Origin: Bacteroidota bacterium
GTDB taxonomy: Bacteria > Bacteroidota > Ignavibacteria > SZUA-365
Length of the DNA: 64,000 nt
Reading direction: 5' to 3'
Assembly (NCBI GenBank): GCA_003246455.1
Contig: QKAF01000079.1
Location: forward strand, 1 to 64,000
In this document: one piece after another, positions 8,008 to 17,500 of the stretch
How positions within the stretch are numbered: position 1 is the first letter of the stretch
Layout of the letters: each line of letters begins with the position of its first letter
The notes under the pieces: generated by a model
Seen by the model: only the letters and a program-made list of their open reading frames with translations
The model's database searches: none
Told to the model about the DNA's origin: nothing
Program-made: the position numbers and the translations under genes

Positions 8008-8259
8008 GCGTCAATGTATCGAAATGCCGCGAATGATGGAGACTTCTGCGATGAATGTCCGTTTTTTTGTGACGGATGTCGGCACGGCGTCGACGAACGC
8101 CGCCGATGCGCCGCACCCTGCGGCCCGGGGTCGCTTGCCATGCATCCGCCGCAATTTCCCCCATTCCCCTTCGCACGGTCCTAGCTTGTGTTCCGTGCGC
8201 CGCAGCGTGTTCCTCGCGACGGCGCGATCCGATCCATTTACAGGCAGACGGAGGTAGTC

Positions 8260-8634
8260 ATGGTACAGTTTCTTTTCACCGGGGGGCCGTTCATGTGGGC
8301 GATCCTCGCAATCGGCATCGTCATGCTGCTCTCGACCGCGCGCAGTCTTCTGCATCTGCTGCAGGGCGCGGGTGCATCCCGTTCGCGCGTCAATACCATC
8401 GTCTATCTCGGTATCACCGCGTTGGTGACCGGGGTATTCGCCCAGATGCTGGGACTCTACAGCGCCGCGGGAGAAATTCTGCGTGCGACGGATGTCTCTC
8501 CCCGCATCATGGCCGAGGGTTTATACGTCAGCTTCAACACGACGCTGTTCGGGCTCGCCGTGCTGTTTTTCTCCCTGCTGTTCTGGCTGATCCTGCGCGG
8601 GGTGCGGGAACGTGGAAACACGGCGGCGGGCTGA
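8260..8634 (+). CDS. short MotA/TolQ/ExbB-like membrane protein
   Basis: A 124-residue protein with three hydrophobic helices (about 6-28, 44-68 and 90-113). The last helix region, MAEGLYVSFNTTLFGLAVLFF, resembles the conserved Ala/Gly-Thr helix of ExbB/TolQ proton channels. It is much shorter than typical ExbB (about 200-240 residues), and no ExbD/TolR partner is adjacent, so this may be a minimal or divergent member. ATG 8260 is preceded by GGAGGT at 4 nt, which decides the start over an upstream in-frame ATG at 8188. It stands alone, divergent from the LytS-like kinase and convergent with the FG-GAP gene. Confidence 0.65.
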   Translation: MVQFLFTGGPFMWAILAIGIVMLLSTARSLLHLLQGAGASRSRVNTIVYLGITALVTGVFAQMLGLYSAAGEILRATDVSPRIMAEGLYVSFNTTLFGLAVLFFSLLFWLILRGVRERGNTAAG

Positions 8635-8678
8635 GATGCGCCCGCACGCCGTGCCACGGGGAAGGAATGGGATCCTCG

Positions 8679-10598
8679 TCAGCGGGTGACGATCACGAGC
8701 CGGCGGAGACGCTGCGCGCCCTGTTCCAGCTGCAGGATGTAACTTCCGGCCGGAAGCGTGCGCAGGGAAATCTGGCGAGTGGACGATGGTCCGTGGTAGA
8801 CTTCGCGGCCGAGGACGTTGAAGAGCCGGAGCGTTCCATCCGGCGCGTTGTGCGTGACATTGAGCTGCGCGCGCGCGGGGTTCGGCCAGGCCTCGAGCGA
8901 GAGGGTCGCGCTTTCCGGCAGCGTGCCTCCGGAGAGAAGCGTGCCGTCGATGTCGATGTACTGATTCGCGGGCACGTCGGTCAGGCTGGTATGCGCGAAC
9001 GGCTGACGCGGCCACAGTACGACGATGCTGTCCGCCTTGGTGTTGCCGCCGAGGCCGAAGAGCAGTTCGAGCGGCTGCTGACCCGAGAAATGCCCGCGGC
9101 CCGCATGGACTTCACGCATCTGGCGGACGCCGCCTGCGTACACGATGACCCTCGCGCCGACGGCCGTGCGGTTGACGCCTTCGGGACCGGTGAGCTGTAT
9201 GCCGATCCAGTTGTTCTTGTTGCCGATGGTGTTTTCGAGAAAGACGATATCGGCGCGATCGGCGTTGCCCGTCTGATCGAGATGATTCGAATTCATGACG
9301 AGATCGTAGTCGCCGTCACGGTCATAATCCAGCGCTTCGAGCGAATGCGGGCTGCGGATCTTCCCGATGAGATTCAGTTCCGGTGTGATGTCGTAGAACT
9401 GGTGGTCCGCACTCTGCAGGTAGAAATACGGACGGTCGGTGGCGTCGATGTATTCGCATTCGGTGATGACGATGTCGGCGAGCATGTCGTTGTTCATGTC
9501 GAGCCACTGGGCGTCCATGTTGCCGAGGTGCGTCGACTGCGGGTTGGCGCGATGCAGCAGCGAAAGGTCCTGCACGTAACGGTAATCGCCTGCCGGTCCC
9601 TGGTTGACTGCGATGACCGTACGGCCTTCGCCGGAGTCGAGACCGCCGTGGACGAGCACCTGGAGAACATCCATGTCGCCGTCGTTATCGTAATCGTACG
9701 GGTATGCACCCCACTGGCAGAGATTCTGCCCGTTGTCCCCCTGCAGGGTCCGCGCGTTGTATCCCATCATGGGAGCGATGTCGCGGAAGGTGCCGTTGCC
9801 CTCGTTCCGGAGGAGGCTTCCGTTGCTGCGGCAGTAGGGCGAGGTCATGACGTCGGTCCAGCGGTCGTTGTTCCAGTCGATGCAGGACGCGCCCTGCATG
9901 GGATACGAGGTGGTGACGCGCGCCTGCGATGAGACGTCCGTGAACGTTCCGTCGCCGTTCCCCTTCATCAGCCGGTCGGCGTGGTATGGCCCGTTCGGTG
10001 TCCGCCAGTATGCGGCCACATAGACGTCGAGCGTGCCGTCAAGATCGTAATCGAACCATGAGAAACCCGACGCGCTGATCGCCCACTGGGGATCGGAGGG
10101 ATCGGTGAGCGCTTCGAGCCCGTCGTTGGCGACATGGGAAAACACCCCGTGTCCGTCGTTGAGGAGGACCTCGCAGCGGTCTTCGCGAAACGGGATGTTG
10201 TCGTTGTACATCCATACGCCGTTGATCAGGTCGAGATCGCCGTCGTTATCGGCGTCGCCGAATGAAATGGACTCGACCTTCTTCGTCGTATCGAGGGAAG
10301 GATGCTTGTTGACGCCGCTCGCTTCCGTGACGTCGGTGAAAATCCGGGGCGGCACCGCAGGCACGGCGGGATTCGCAATGTTCATGTATACCCGCATGTC
10401 GCCACGCCGGTATGTTCCACGCACGACGGCGATGTCGGGAAAATGATCGCCGTTGAGGTCCATGGCGTTGAAACGGAGGGCCTTCGTGTCATTGCCGAAG
10501 CCGACGTCATGCGTGGTGATGCGAAACCATGTGCTGTCCTGGCTGTGGAGGTTCGCGGTGAAAAGAATGAGAAGCAGGGAGACGGTCGCAATACGCAT
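8679..10598 (-). CDS. secreted FG-GAP/ASPIC-UnbV repeat protein with T9SS sorting domain
   Basis: A 639-residue exported protein. A signal peptide (about 1-20, LLLILFTANLHSQ) precedes an integrin-like beta-propeller. Its repeated Asp-rich FG-GAP/VCBS calcium loops include DLNGDHFPDIAV, DNDGDLDLING, DYDLDGTLDVYVA, DYDNDGDMDVL and DYDRDGDYDLV. An ASPIC/UnbV domain (about 470-545; VGARVIVYAGG) follows. The last 80 residues are a Por-type sorting domain (WPNPARAQLNV, then LFNVLGREVY, LPAGSYILQL). It is likely exported by Sec, then by T9SS to the cell surface. A strong GGAGGAG lies 7 nt ahead of ATG 10598, and the gene begins 17 nt after the PAS kinase stop, suggesting co-transcription. The ligand or substrate is unknown. 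Confidence 0.88.
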   Translation of the reverse strand: MRIATVSLLLILFTANLHSQDSTWFRITTHDVGFGNDTKALRFNAMDLNGDHFPDIAVVRGTYRRGDMRVYMNIANPAVPAVPPRIFTDVTEASGVNKHPSLDTTKKVESISFGDADNDGDLDLINGVWMYNDNIPFREDRCEVLLNDGHGVFSHVANDGLEALTDPSDPQWAISASGFSWFDYDLDGTLDVYVAAYWRTPNGPYHADRLMKGNGDGTFTDVSSQARVTTSYPMQGASCIDWNNDRWTDVMTSPYCRSNGSLLRNEGNGTFRDIAPMMGYNARTLQGDNGQNLCQWGAYPYDYDNDGDMDVLQVLVHGGLDSGEGRTVIAVNQGPAGDYRYVQDLSLLHRANPQSTHLGNMDAQWLDMNNDMLADIVITECEYIDATDRPYFYLQSADHQFYDITPELNLIGKIRSPHSLEALDYDRDGDYDLVMNSNHLDQTGNADRADIVFLENTIGNKNNWIGIQLTGPEGVNRTAVGARVIVYAGGVRQMREVHAGRGHFSGQQPLELLFGLGGNTKADSIVVLWPRQPFAHTSLTDVPANQYIDIDGTLLSGGTLPESATLSLEAWPNPARAQLNVTHNAPDGTLRLFNVLGREVYHGPSSTRQISLRTLPAGSYILQLEQGAQRLRRLVIVTR

Positions 10599-10615
10599 GC
10601 GTGTTCTCCTCCAAG

Positions 10616-12442
10616 TTATGTGTGATGATCAGTTTTCGGACCCGGCAGGTGCAGCGTGAATCGCGAACCCCGACCGGGAGCGCTCTTCAGGGTGATGCGT
10701 CCGCCGAGGACGCGCGCAAATTTCTGGCTGACGCTCAGCCCCAGTCCCGATCCGTCGTACGCCCGGCTGTATCCTTCGCTGGCCTGGCGGAATTCGTCGA
10801 AGATCACTTCCTGGTCATGCGGGGAAATCCCGATACCGGTATCCTCTACGTGAATGATGATGCCGTCGTGATGCGGTGTGCCGGTACGATCCACCGAGAG
10901 TGCGATATGTCCCTCACGCGTGTATTTCACCGCGTTGTTGAGAAGATTACTGAGAATCTGCCGCAGCAGCCGCTCGTCCGTGTGAATCGTCAGCGGGCGC
11001 GCGGGAAGATCGCTGCGCAGTTCGAGTCCCTTCTTCTGCGCATTCGCCTTGTAGAGGCCTTCCACTTCGTGGATGACGCGCGAGAGCTCGATGTCTTCCC
11101 AGTTCACGTTGAGCTTGTCCGCCTCGATGATGGAAAGATCCAGGATGCTGTTGAGCGTTTCGAGCAGACGGTGTCCGCTGGAGTTGATGATCGCGGCCAT
11201 GTCACGCAGCTCGTCGTCTTCAAGCGCCTCTTCGAGCAGGCTGGCGAAGCCGAGGATGCCGTTGAGCGGGGTACGGAGTTCGTGACTCATGGTGGCGAGG
11301 AAATTCGATTTGATGCGGCTGACTTCCTCGGCTTTCTCCTTGGCGAGCCGCATGGTCTCCTGAATGCGCTTCCGTTCGGTGATGTCGCTGATAATGCCGT
11401 CCTGATGCCGCAGCGTTCCGTGTTCGTCAAACGCCGCCCGGACGTTCAGCGCGCAGTCGATGATGCTGCCGTCCCTCCGATACAGGGTGACTTCCCAATC
11501 CTTGACGAGCCCATGCTTTTCGAGGACGGAGAGCGTGCGCTCCCGCTGCGCCGGTTCCACGTAAAAATCCCCGGTCCTGATCTGGTACAGTTCGTCCACG
11601 GAATCGAATCCGAACATGCGGGCCATCGCACCGTTCGCATAGACAATGCGGCCGTCGGGGGTGCTGCGGTAAAGGGCGAGGGGCAGATTCTCCTGCAGCG
11701 AGTGCATGCGTACTTCGCTGTCGCGCAGCGCCTCCTGCGCGGCCTTGATATCGCTGATGTCACGGGTGATCGAGAGGATGTGCGGTGTTTCACCGATCTG
11801 GATCAGCTGCGCGGACATCCATGCCGTCGTGGTGCTGCCGTCTTTTCTGCGGAAACGTGCTTCGAGATTCCGCACCTGGCCGTTCTTTTTCAGTCCGGTC
11901 AGGAGCTTCATGCGGTCGTCGATGTCAGACCAGATGTCGATCTCGATCGATGTGCGTCCGATGACATCGTCCCTGGTATACCCCGTCAGCGCGGTGAACC
12001 CCTGGTTGATGTCGACGTACAGACCGTCGGCGAGCCGATTGATGTTGATCGCGTCGGGACTCGTATGGAACGCGCGACGGAACAGCTCCTCGCTTTCCTC
12101 GAGACGTTTCCGCGCAAGCGCCTTCTCCGTGTCGTCGAAGCCGTAGATGTGCACACAGTCGCATGAGGGAACGGGGACGACGGAAAGATACAGCAGCGTC
12201 TTTCCGGCGTTGACTTCGGTGTCGAATCGCTGCCCGCTTGCGAGCACCGTCGTGACGAGTTCGCGCCAGTCCACCGGAATCTGATCGCCGATGCCGCACT
12301 GCCAGAAATCGAGCAGCGGCTGACTGGCCGCGTTCGCATACGACAGCACCCCGCTCCGAAGGATGCGGATCACCGGAAAGGGATTACCGTTCGGGAAAAG
12401 ATCGGAATGGTCGACCGAAGCTGCGCCGGGGGCGTTTTCCAC
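10616..12442 (-). CDS. soluble multi-PAS histidine kinase
   Basis: A 608-residue cytoplasmic kinase without transmembrane helices. A degenerate PAS (about 20-130) is followed by two clear PAS domains: about 140-250, ending [12 protein letters not shown], and about 255-375, ending [13 protein letters not shown]. HisKA contains H387 in [15 protein letters not shown]. The HATPase domain (about 490-600) has [16 protein letters not shown] and [12 protein letters not shown]. There is no receiver domain and no adjacent regulator, so it is an orphan kinase. A T9SS client gene follows 17 nt downstream on the same strand. Its 5' leader contains a 9-bp-stem hairpin. PAS cofactor (haem, FAD or none) cannot be read from sequence. 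Confidence 0.9.
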   Translation of the reverse strand: MENAPGAASVDHSDLFPNGNPFPVIRILRSGVLSYANAASQPLLDFWQCGIGDQIPVDWRELVTTVLASGQRFDTEVNAGKTLLYLSVVPVPSCDCVHIYGFDDTEKALARKRLEESEELFRRAFHTSPDAININRLADGLYVDINQGFTALTGYTRDDVIGRTSIEIDIWSDIDDRMKLLTGLKKNGQVRNLEARFRRKDGSTTTAWMSAQLIQIGETPHILSITRDISDIKAAQEALRDSEVRMHSLQENLPLALYRSTPDGRIVYANGAMARMFGFDSVDELYQIRTGDFYVEPAQRERTLSVLEKHGLVKDWEVTLYRRDGSIIDCALNVRAAFDEHGTLRHQDGIISDITERKRIQETMRLAKEKAEEVSRIKSNFLATMSHELRTPLNGILGFASLLEEALEDDELRDMAAIINSSGHRLLETLNSILDLSIIEADKLNVNWEDIELSRVIHEVEGLYKANAQKKGLELRSDLPARPLTIHTDERLLRQILSNLLNNAVKYTREGHIALSVDRTGTPHHDGIIIHVEDTGIGISPHDQEVIFDEFRQASEGYSRAYDGSGLGLSVSQKFARVLGGRITLKSAPGRGSRFTLHLPGPKTDHHT

Positions 12443-12488
12443 AGCAGATTCCTTCTGTCGCGCGGGACATCACAGCGACGAACAGTCT

Positions 12489-12514
12489 CTTCCGTCGCGT
12501 CAGTTCGACGGAAG
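12489..12514 (-). other. hairpin in the leader of the PAS kinase gene
   Basis: CTTCCGTCG (12489-12497) and CGACGGAAG (12506-12514) are perfect inverted repeats around an 8-nt loop, 47 bp upstream of the kinase start. It may be a 5'-UTR stem or a regulator-binding dyad. Nothing else is evident in 12443-12642. Confidence 0.4.
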
Positions 12515-12642
12515 GGAAGGAGTTATCGAGACGAAATAGGACAAAAGGCTCGTATGGAGCGTCTTAATCGTAGCAATAATAGGGAAATCGTTCGGAAGTT
12601 CCAACGCGGGGGAGGCAGGATGCAGGCAGCAGGAGACGTCTG

Positions 12643-12668
12643 CAGGGGCGCAGCATGCTGCGCCCCTG
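12643..12668. repeat. perfect 26-bp palindrome at a gene 3' end
   Basis: CAGGGGCGCAGCA is directly followed by its reverse complement, giving a loop-free 26-bp palindrome with a GCATGC centre. It lies 15 nt past the stop codon of the minus-strand BNR protein. No T-run is present. It is comparable to the 30-bp palindrome at 4936-4965. Confidence 0.7.
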
Positions 12669-12683
12669 GACGTGCGTATCGGA

Positions 12684-14804
12684 TCAGGGATGCGAGGCCA
12701 GGACCGGCAGCAGCCGCTGCGCCGTGCCCCCCGGACCGTGGACGCGGAGCAGAAGCATCGACGCCGGCAGGGTCGTGAGCGGCAGGGTCAGATCGTGCCG
12801 CCCTGCATCGAAACCGCCCATATCCTTCCGGATGAGCACCCGTCCGAGCAGGTCGCAGATCTCAACGGTCGCAGTGCCGCTGCGCTGCATGTCCAGCCGG
12901 AGCCGCAGCGCCCCGTCATCCGACGAGAGCGGCAGCGGATACAGGGCCGTAATGGAAAAGCCGGCAGGTACCTCCGCTGTTACGGGCGTGGCGAGCAGTG
13001 ACTGCGTACTGCGGAAGAGCCCCTGCGTCGCCGTACCGGCGAGGAGACGTCCGGGAGCGATGCCCGTACTGGAACGTTCGAATGCAATCGCATTCAATCC
13101 CGTGAAGGGAAGAGGCGGGAGGACTTCCCAGTCGTTCGAAAGTCGCCCGGCAAAGAGTATCCTCTCCCTGTCGACGAAGGCGAAGTCATCGGGATTGTAG
13201 AAGGTCAATTGCCGCGGCGCGGATACCGTTACCTTCGGGACCTCTTCCCAGATGCGGCCATCATCCAACGCCACGTAAAGGGATGTCGGGGTTGCCGCGT
13301 ACATGGGACCCCACCAGGACACGGGATTGGCGGCGATTTCCGTAAGCCACTGCGGGAGTCCGTCGACGAGCACGAGCTCCCAGCTCTGACCGTTGTCGGT
13401 GCTGCGGAACAGTCCGCGGTCGGTGCCCGCGAGTACGATCGGACCATCCTGCTGTGCGGACAGCGCTGCGGCCGCGATACCGCCGGAGGGAACGATATCC
13501 CCAAGCTTGATCCAACTGCCCGTCGATTCGATATACGCCTGAAGGCTGCCATCCGGTATCGTCGAAAGCAGGGTGTCGTTATCCGCACAGATGGCCAGAG
13601 AAACATCGCTTGCGCCGGCGCGCGGAAGCTCGGTCCATGTCGCTCCATCATCGCTGCTGCGGAGGATGTCCCCATCGCAGAGCGCATAGATCGAACCGCT
13701 GGCGGTTTTAAGCATTTGCAGCACGGAAACGCCCCATCGTTCGATCGCGGCATACTCCCAACTCATGCCCGCGTCGGTGGAACGGTAGATTCCGCCGGCC
13801 TCGGTGCCGACCAGTATCAGGCCGTCATTTCCGGAAAGGATCCGGTTGATGTTCTGTACGAACAGGCCGGCATCGCCTACGGCAAAGGTATTCCCCTGGT
13901 CGGTGCTGCGGAGCAGGCGTCCTGCGGAGTTGAGCAGTACGGTGCCGTCGGCCATTGCGAAAATCCGGCTGGACATCGGATACGCGGCGAAGGGGCCTTT
14001 CTCCCAGCTCCCGCCGAAATCCGTCGAACGCATCATGCCGCCCGTGCTTTCGGCGACCATGATGTTTCCGCCCGCGTGTTGAATGGTGTAGGTGTTGAGC
14101 CCCGTCAGCCCGTCGACGAGCTCCCAGGTCACGCCGAAATCGGAGGATCGATACGTCGCATTGTTCAGTCCCACGTACAGTGCGTCGCCGGTGGGAACGC
14201 TGACCATGTACACGGCCTTGCTCGGGAGCGCGGCGTCGATCGCCGTCCAGTTCGCCCCCTGATCGGTGGAACGGAACACCCCGACCTCGTACGCTCCGGC
14301 ATACCAGTTCCCTGCCGGATCCGCGGCCACCTTGTAGTCGCGCGCCGCGCCGGGCAGAGGGACGCTCTGCGTCCAGTTCGCCCCCTGATCGGTCGAAACA
14401 GCGATAGACCCGCGCATGCCGAAGAGCACGGTGCCGTCGCTCGCGGAAGCGGCATACAGCGCCATATCGCCGGGACTGCATTTCGTCCAGCTTTGGCCGT
14501 TGTCGGCGCTTCGATAGGAGCCGCCATAACCGAGCGCGTAGAGCATGCCGTCGGCTGCGGCGTGAAGGGTTCTGGTACTCACCGTCCAGGCTGCCCCGTA
14601 GAGGAATTCCCAGCTGGCACCGCCGTCTGCTGACCGGTAGAAGGCTCCGCCATGCGCAGTGGCGATGATATCACCGTTTGTCGATGCGAAGGAATTGATT
14701 ATCCCGCCCGTCGGTCCCGGCAGCCGGTCCCAGTCCGCCCATTGGGAGTAAAGGGTCGATGAAACGAGAAGCAGCAGGGTGAGGATGGACGCGAGACGGA
14801 ACAT
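12684..14804 (-). CDS. secreted BNR/photosystem-like propeller protein with T9SS sorting domain
   Basis: A 706-residue exported protein. The signal peptide (about 1-20) is followed by many sialidase-like Asp-box/BNR repeats of the form S-x-D-x-G-x-x-W, for example SADGGASWEF, STDQGANWT (twice), SSDDGATWTEL and STDNGQSWELV. These build one or two seven-bladed propellers of the VPS10/sortilin or YCF48 type. The C-terminus (about 620-706) is a T9SS sorting domain (LYPLPLSSDDGALRLRL, then ICDLLGRVL). The Arg-rich catalytic set of true sialidases is not apparent, so this is probably a binding or scaffold protein rather than an enzyme. ATG 14804 is preceded by CCGGAGG at 5 nt. It is probably monocistronic. 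Confidence 0.87.
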   Translation of the reverse strand: MFRLASILTLLLLVSSTLYSQWADWDRLPGPTGGIINSFASTNGDIIATAHGGAFYRSADGGASWEFLYGAAWTVSTRTLHAAADGMLYALGYGGSYRSADNGQSWTKCSPGDMALYAASASDGTVLFGMRGSIAVSTDQGANWTQSVPLPGAARDYKVAADPAGNWYAGAYEVGVFRSTDQGANWTAIDAALPSKAVYMVSVPTGDALYVGLNNATYRSSDFGVTWELVDGLTGLNTYTIQHAGGNIMVAESTGGMMRSTDFGGSWEKGPFAAYPMSSRIFAMADGTVLLNSAGRLLRSTDQGNTFAVGDAGLFVQNINRILSGNDGLILVGTEAGGIYRSTDAGMSWEYAAIERWGVSVLQMLKTASGSIYALCDGDILRSSDDGATWTELPRAGASDVSLAICADNDTLLSTIPDGSLQAYIESTGSWIKLGDIVPSGGIAAAALSAQQDGPIVLAGTDRGLFRSTDNGQSWELVLVDGLPQWLTEIAANPVSWWGPMYAATPTSLYVALDDGRIWEEVPKVTVSAPRQLTFYNPDDFAFVDRERILFAGRLSNDWEVLPPLPFTGLNAIAFERSSTGIAPGRLLAGTATQGLFRSTQSLLATPVTAEVPAGFSITALYPLPLSSDDGALRLRLDMQRSGTATVEICDLLGRVLIRKDMGGFDAGRHDLTLPLTTLPASMLLLRVHGPGGTAQRLLPVLASHP

Positions 14805-14934
14805 GTTTCCTCCGGGAGATAGCTGATGGCGAATCGCTGATCTGAATATAACAGATGAAGCGCCCCGATGTTACAGAGAATCGTGACGCCATCCGCATCC
14901 ATGACACCGGAGACGGGGAGGAGTTCCCGAACCA

Positions 14935-14966
14935 TAAAAAACGGCGGGTCTGAAAAAGACCCGCCG
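14935..14966 (-). terminator. rho-independent terminator of pruA
   Basis: AGACCCGCCG (14957-14966) pairs with CGGCGGGTCT (14942-14951) around a 5-nt loop. Read on the minus strand the stem is followed by seven T residues (14941-14935). It lies about 93 nt beyond the pruA stop codon. Confidence 0.85.
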
Positions 14967-15059
14967 CAAAAAATCAATCCGTGAAATCCGCTCGCCGCGG
15001 CGCGGTGCCGTGAAACGGCACGAAACCGGGTGGTTACCCTTCCACAATGACCCCGCGGA

Positions 15060-16691
15060 TTATTCCTCGCCCATGAACGGGTATTCCCACGCTTTCGGCG
15101 GCGCGAAGGTTTCTTTCAGGGTACGGACGGACATCCACCGCAGCAGGTTCATCGCCGAACCGGCCTTGTCGTTGGTGCCGGAGGCGCGGCCGCCGCCGAA
15201 GGGCTGCTGACCGACCACGGCGCCCGTGGGTTTGTCGTTGAGGTAGAAATTGCCGGCGGCGTTGCGCAGGCGGTTCGACATCATCGTGAGTGCGTAGCGG
15301 TCCTGGCCGAAGATGGCGCCGGTGAGGGCGTACATCGACGTGGTGTCGCAGAGGTCCAGCGCTTCGTCGAGTTTGTCATCTTCGTAGACGAAAATCGTCA
15401 GTACCGGACCGAAGATCTCTTCTTCCATGCTCTTGAAGCGCGGGTTGGTCGTGACGATGGTCGTCGGTTCGACGAACCAGCCTTTCGACGCGTCGTAATT
15501 CCCGCCGGTGATGATTTCCGCGTCATCCGCGGCTTTCGCATGGTCGATGTAGGACGTGATGGAGGTGAACGCGCCCTTGTCGATGACTGCGCTCATGAAA
15601 TTCGTGAAGTCCGCGGGGTCGCCCATCTTGATCTTCGCGACCTCGGCGGTGTATTTCGCCTTGAACGCGGGCCAGATCGACTGCGGAATGTACATGCGCG
15701 AGGCGGCGGAACATTTCTGTCCCTGGTACTCGAAGGCGCCGCGCAAGGCCGCGACCACGAGCGCGTCGACATCCGAACTGCTGTGCGCGAAGATGAAATC
15801 CTTTCCGCCGGTTTCGCCCACGATGCGGGGATACGCACGGTATTTCGCGATGTTCTCTCCGACCGTTTTCCACATGTCCTGGAATACCGCGGTCGAACCG
15901 GTGAAGTGAATGCCCGCGAGGTGCTCGCTGGCCATCACGGGATTACCGACCTTGGCGCCGGAACCGGGAATGAAGTTGACCACGCCCTTCGGCAGTCCGG
16001 CCTCGATCAGCAGCTGCATCAGGAAATAGGCGGAGTAGACGGCGCTGGATGCCGGTTTCCACAGCGCAACGCCGCCAACCATGGCGGGGGCCGTCGGCAG
16101 ATTGCCGGCGATGGACGTGAAGTTGAACGGCGTGACGGCGAAGACAAAACCTTCGAGCGGACGATATTCCACGCGGTTCCACATTCCCGCGGGCGAATAC
16201 GGCTGATCCTTCATCAGTTCCGTCATGTAGTACACGTTGAAGCGCCAGAAATCGATCAGCTCGCAGGCCGAGTCGATTTCCGCCTGGAACGCGGTTTTCG
16301 ACTGCCCGAGCATGGTGGCGGCGTTGATCGTCGCGCGCCAGGGACCGGCCAGCAGATCGGCGGCCTTCAGGAAGATCGCCGCGCGCTGCTCCCACGGCAT
16401 CGCCGCCCATTCAGTCTGCGCTTCGATTGAGGCCGCGATGGCCATGTTCACTTCTTTTTCCGATGCGCGATGGTACACGCCCAGTTTGTGCCCGTGGTCG
16501 TGCGGAATCCGCATTTCCGCGGTGTCGCCGGTGCGGATTTCCTCGCCGCCGATAATGAGCGGCACATCGATTTCCATCGCCTTCAGTTCGGCGATTTTCG
16601 CTTTCAGTTCGGCCTTTTCCGGACTTCCCGGCGCATATGCTTTGATCGGCTCGTTGATCGGCGCCGGTACCTTGAAATATGCGTTGGACAT
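15060..16691 (-). CDS. pruA: L-glutamate gamma-semialdehyde dehydrogenase (P5C dehydrogenase)
   Basis: A 543-residue aldehyde dehydrogenase of the stand-alone PruA/ALDH4 type. The catalytic base is E293 in VGETGGKDF and the nucleophile is C327 in YQGQKCSAASR. The NAD site includes TPFNFTSIAGN and HFTGSTAVF. The C-terminal segment FGGGRASGTNDKAGS is typical of P5C dehydrogenases. It oxidises glutamate semialdehyde to glutamate with NAD+, the second step of proline degradation. No proline dehydrogenase (putA/prodh) is next to it, so the first step must be encoded elsewhere. ATG 16691 has CAGGAG about 8 nt upstream and is chosen over an open extension to 16811. It is divergent from yjbQ across 303 bp and carries its own terminator. 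Confidence 0.95.
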   Translation of the reverse strand: MSNAYFKVPAPINEPIKAYAPGSPEKAELKAKIAELKAMEIDVPLIIGGEEIRTGDTAEMRIPHDHGHKLGVYHRASEKEVNMAIAASIEAQTEWAAMPWEQRAAIFLKAADLLAGPWRATINAATMLGQSKTAFQAEIDSACELIDFWRFNVYYMTELMKDQPYSPAGMWNRVEYRPLEGFVFAVTPFNFTSIAGNLPTAPAMVGGVALWKPASSAVYSAYFLMQLLIEAGLPKGVVNFIPGSGAKVGNPVMASEHLAGIHFTGSTAVFQDMWKTVGENIAKYRAYPRIVGETGGKDFIFAHSSSDVDALVVAALRGAFEYQGQKCSAASRMYIPQSIWPAFKAKYTAEVAKIKMGDPADFTNFMSAVIDKGAFTSITSYIDHAKAADDAEIITGGNYDASKGWFVEPTTIVTTNPRFKSMEEEIFGPVLTIFVYEDDKLDEALDLCDTTSMYALTGAIFGQDRYALTMMSNRLRNAAGNFYLNDKPTGAVVGQQPFGGGRASGTNDKAGSAMNLLRWMSVRTLKETFAPPKAWEYPFMGEE

Positions 16692-16994
16692 GAAAATTCT
16701 CCTGCGATTCGTGTATCGGGATGTATGTTCTCTGACTGTTTCGAGCCCCTGCGATATGTCGATTCCCCGCGGCGGTGCGATCAGCGTACCGCCAACTCCA
16801 AAATTACGCATCCCGCGCCGAACATAAAAATGCGGGAACCCGGAAGATATTCCGCTTCCGTCCGCCTTCCATCTTGACGTTGTGCTGTCACGATGTTATT
16901 CTGCGCCAGGGCCGGTACCGCTTACTTTATGAGATCGTCAATGAACGGCTGCTCGTGACCGTGGTCCAAGCAGCACATCGCCGGGAGCCAATCG
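16692..16994. other. divergent intergenic region pruA/yjbQ
   Basis: This 303-bp stretch has no supportable gene. It must hold two back-to-back promoters. The plus-strand one is recognisable (16874-16902); none was clear for pruA. A GC-rich ACCGCCGCGGGGAATC-type block on the minus strand near 16760-16785 shows no dyad. Confidence 0.5.
16874..16902 (+). promoter_or_regulatory. sigma70-like promoter for yjbQ
   Basis: TTGACG (16874-16879), a 17-bp spacer and TATTCT (16897-16902). The -35 matches five of six consensus positions. The yjbQ start is 92 bp further downstream. Confidence 0.5.
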
Positions 16995-17429
16995 ATGAAC
17001 ATCATCCCGAAATCCATCACTCTGGGACCGTTCGCACGGGGATTTCATCTCGTGACCGACGAGATCGCCCGGCAATTGCCGGAGCTTCGGAATGTGCGCG
17101 CCGGACTGGCGCACATCCACATCCTCCACACCTCCGCCTCGCTGACGCTCAACGAAAACGCTGACCCCACGGTGCGCGGAGACTTCGAACGCTGGTTCAA
17201 CCGCGCCGTACCGGAAAACGCGCCGTATTACCGCCACACCAGCGAAGGGCCTGACGACATGCCCGCCCATCTGAAAGCTTCCCTGCTCGGCAGCGGTGTC
17301 CTTGTTCCCGTCCGTGACGGCCGCTTCCTCCTCGGAACATGGCAGGGGATATACCTTGGCGAACACCGGGAACATGGCGGGGCGCGGAGGATCGTCGTGA
17401 CGATTTTTGGGGAGAAGACTGATTGCTGA
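16995..17429 (+). CDS. yjbQ: YjbQ/UPF0047 family protein
   Basis: A 144-residue single-domain protein of the UPF0047 family, whose usual length is 130-140. Conserved segments are [19 protein letters not shown], the [19 protein letters not shown] block and the C-terminal [12 protein letters not shown]. The conserved histidines and acidic residues cluster in these blocks and form the presumed metal/phosphate pocket. The Escherichia coli homologue has weak thiamine-phosphate synthase activity and the family name records this, but its physiological role is unsettled. GGGAG lies about 9 nt upstream of ATG 16995. It is followed after 71 bp by the nitrilase-family gene, possibly in one operon, separated by an inverted repeat. 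Confidence 0.9.
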   Translation: MNIIPKSITLGPFARGFHLVTDEIARQLPELRNVRAGLAHIHILHTSASLTLNENADPTVRGDFERWFNRAVPENAPYYRHTSEGPDDMPAHLKASLLGSGVLVPVRDGRFLLGTWQGIYLGEHREHGGARRIVVTIFGEKTDC

Positions 17430-17490
17430 TGACTGATTTCTCCCCCATTCCCCGTAATATTGTCCTTTAACCATCATCCATCAGCAATCA
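17420..17490. repeat. 12-bp inverted repeat between yjbQ and the nitrilase gene
   Basis: TGATTGCTGATG (17420-17431, overlapping the yjbQ stop) is the exact complement of CATCAGCAATCA (17479-17490). The right arm is also embedded in short tandem ATCCATCAGC-like units that run up to the next start codon. A long-range hairpin with a 47-nt loop is possible. It may be a scar of simple-sequence expansion. Confidence 0.55.
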
Positions 17491-17500
17491 TCCATCAGCC

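Noticed and set aside
17420-17500. possible CRISPR-like repeat tract (CATCAGC units)
   Set aside because: The units are short, irregular and lack spacers; there is no cas gene nearby.
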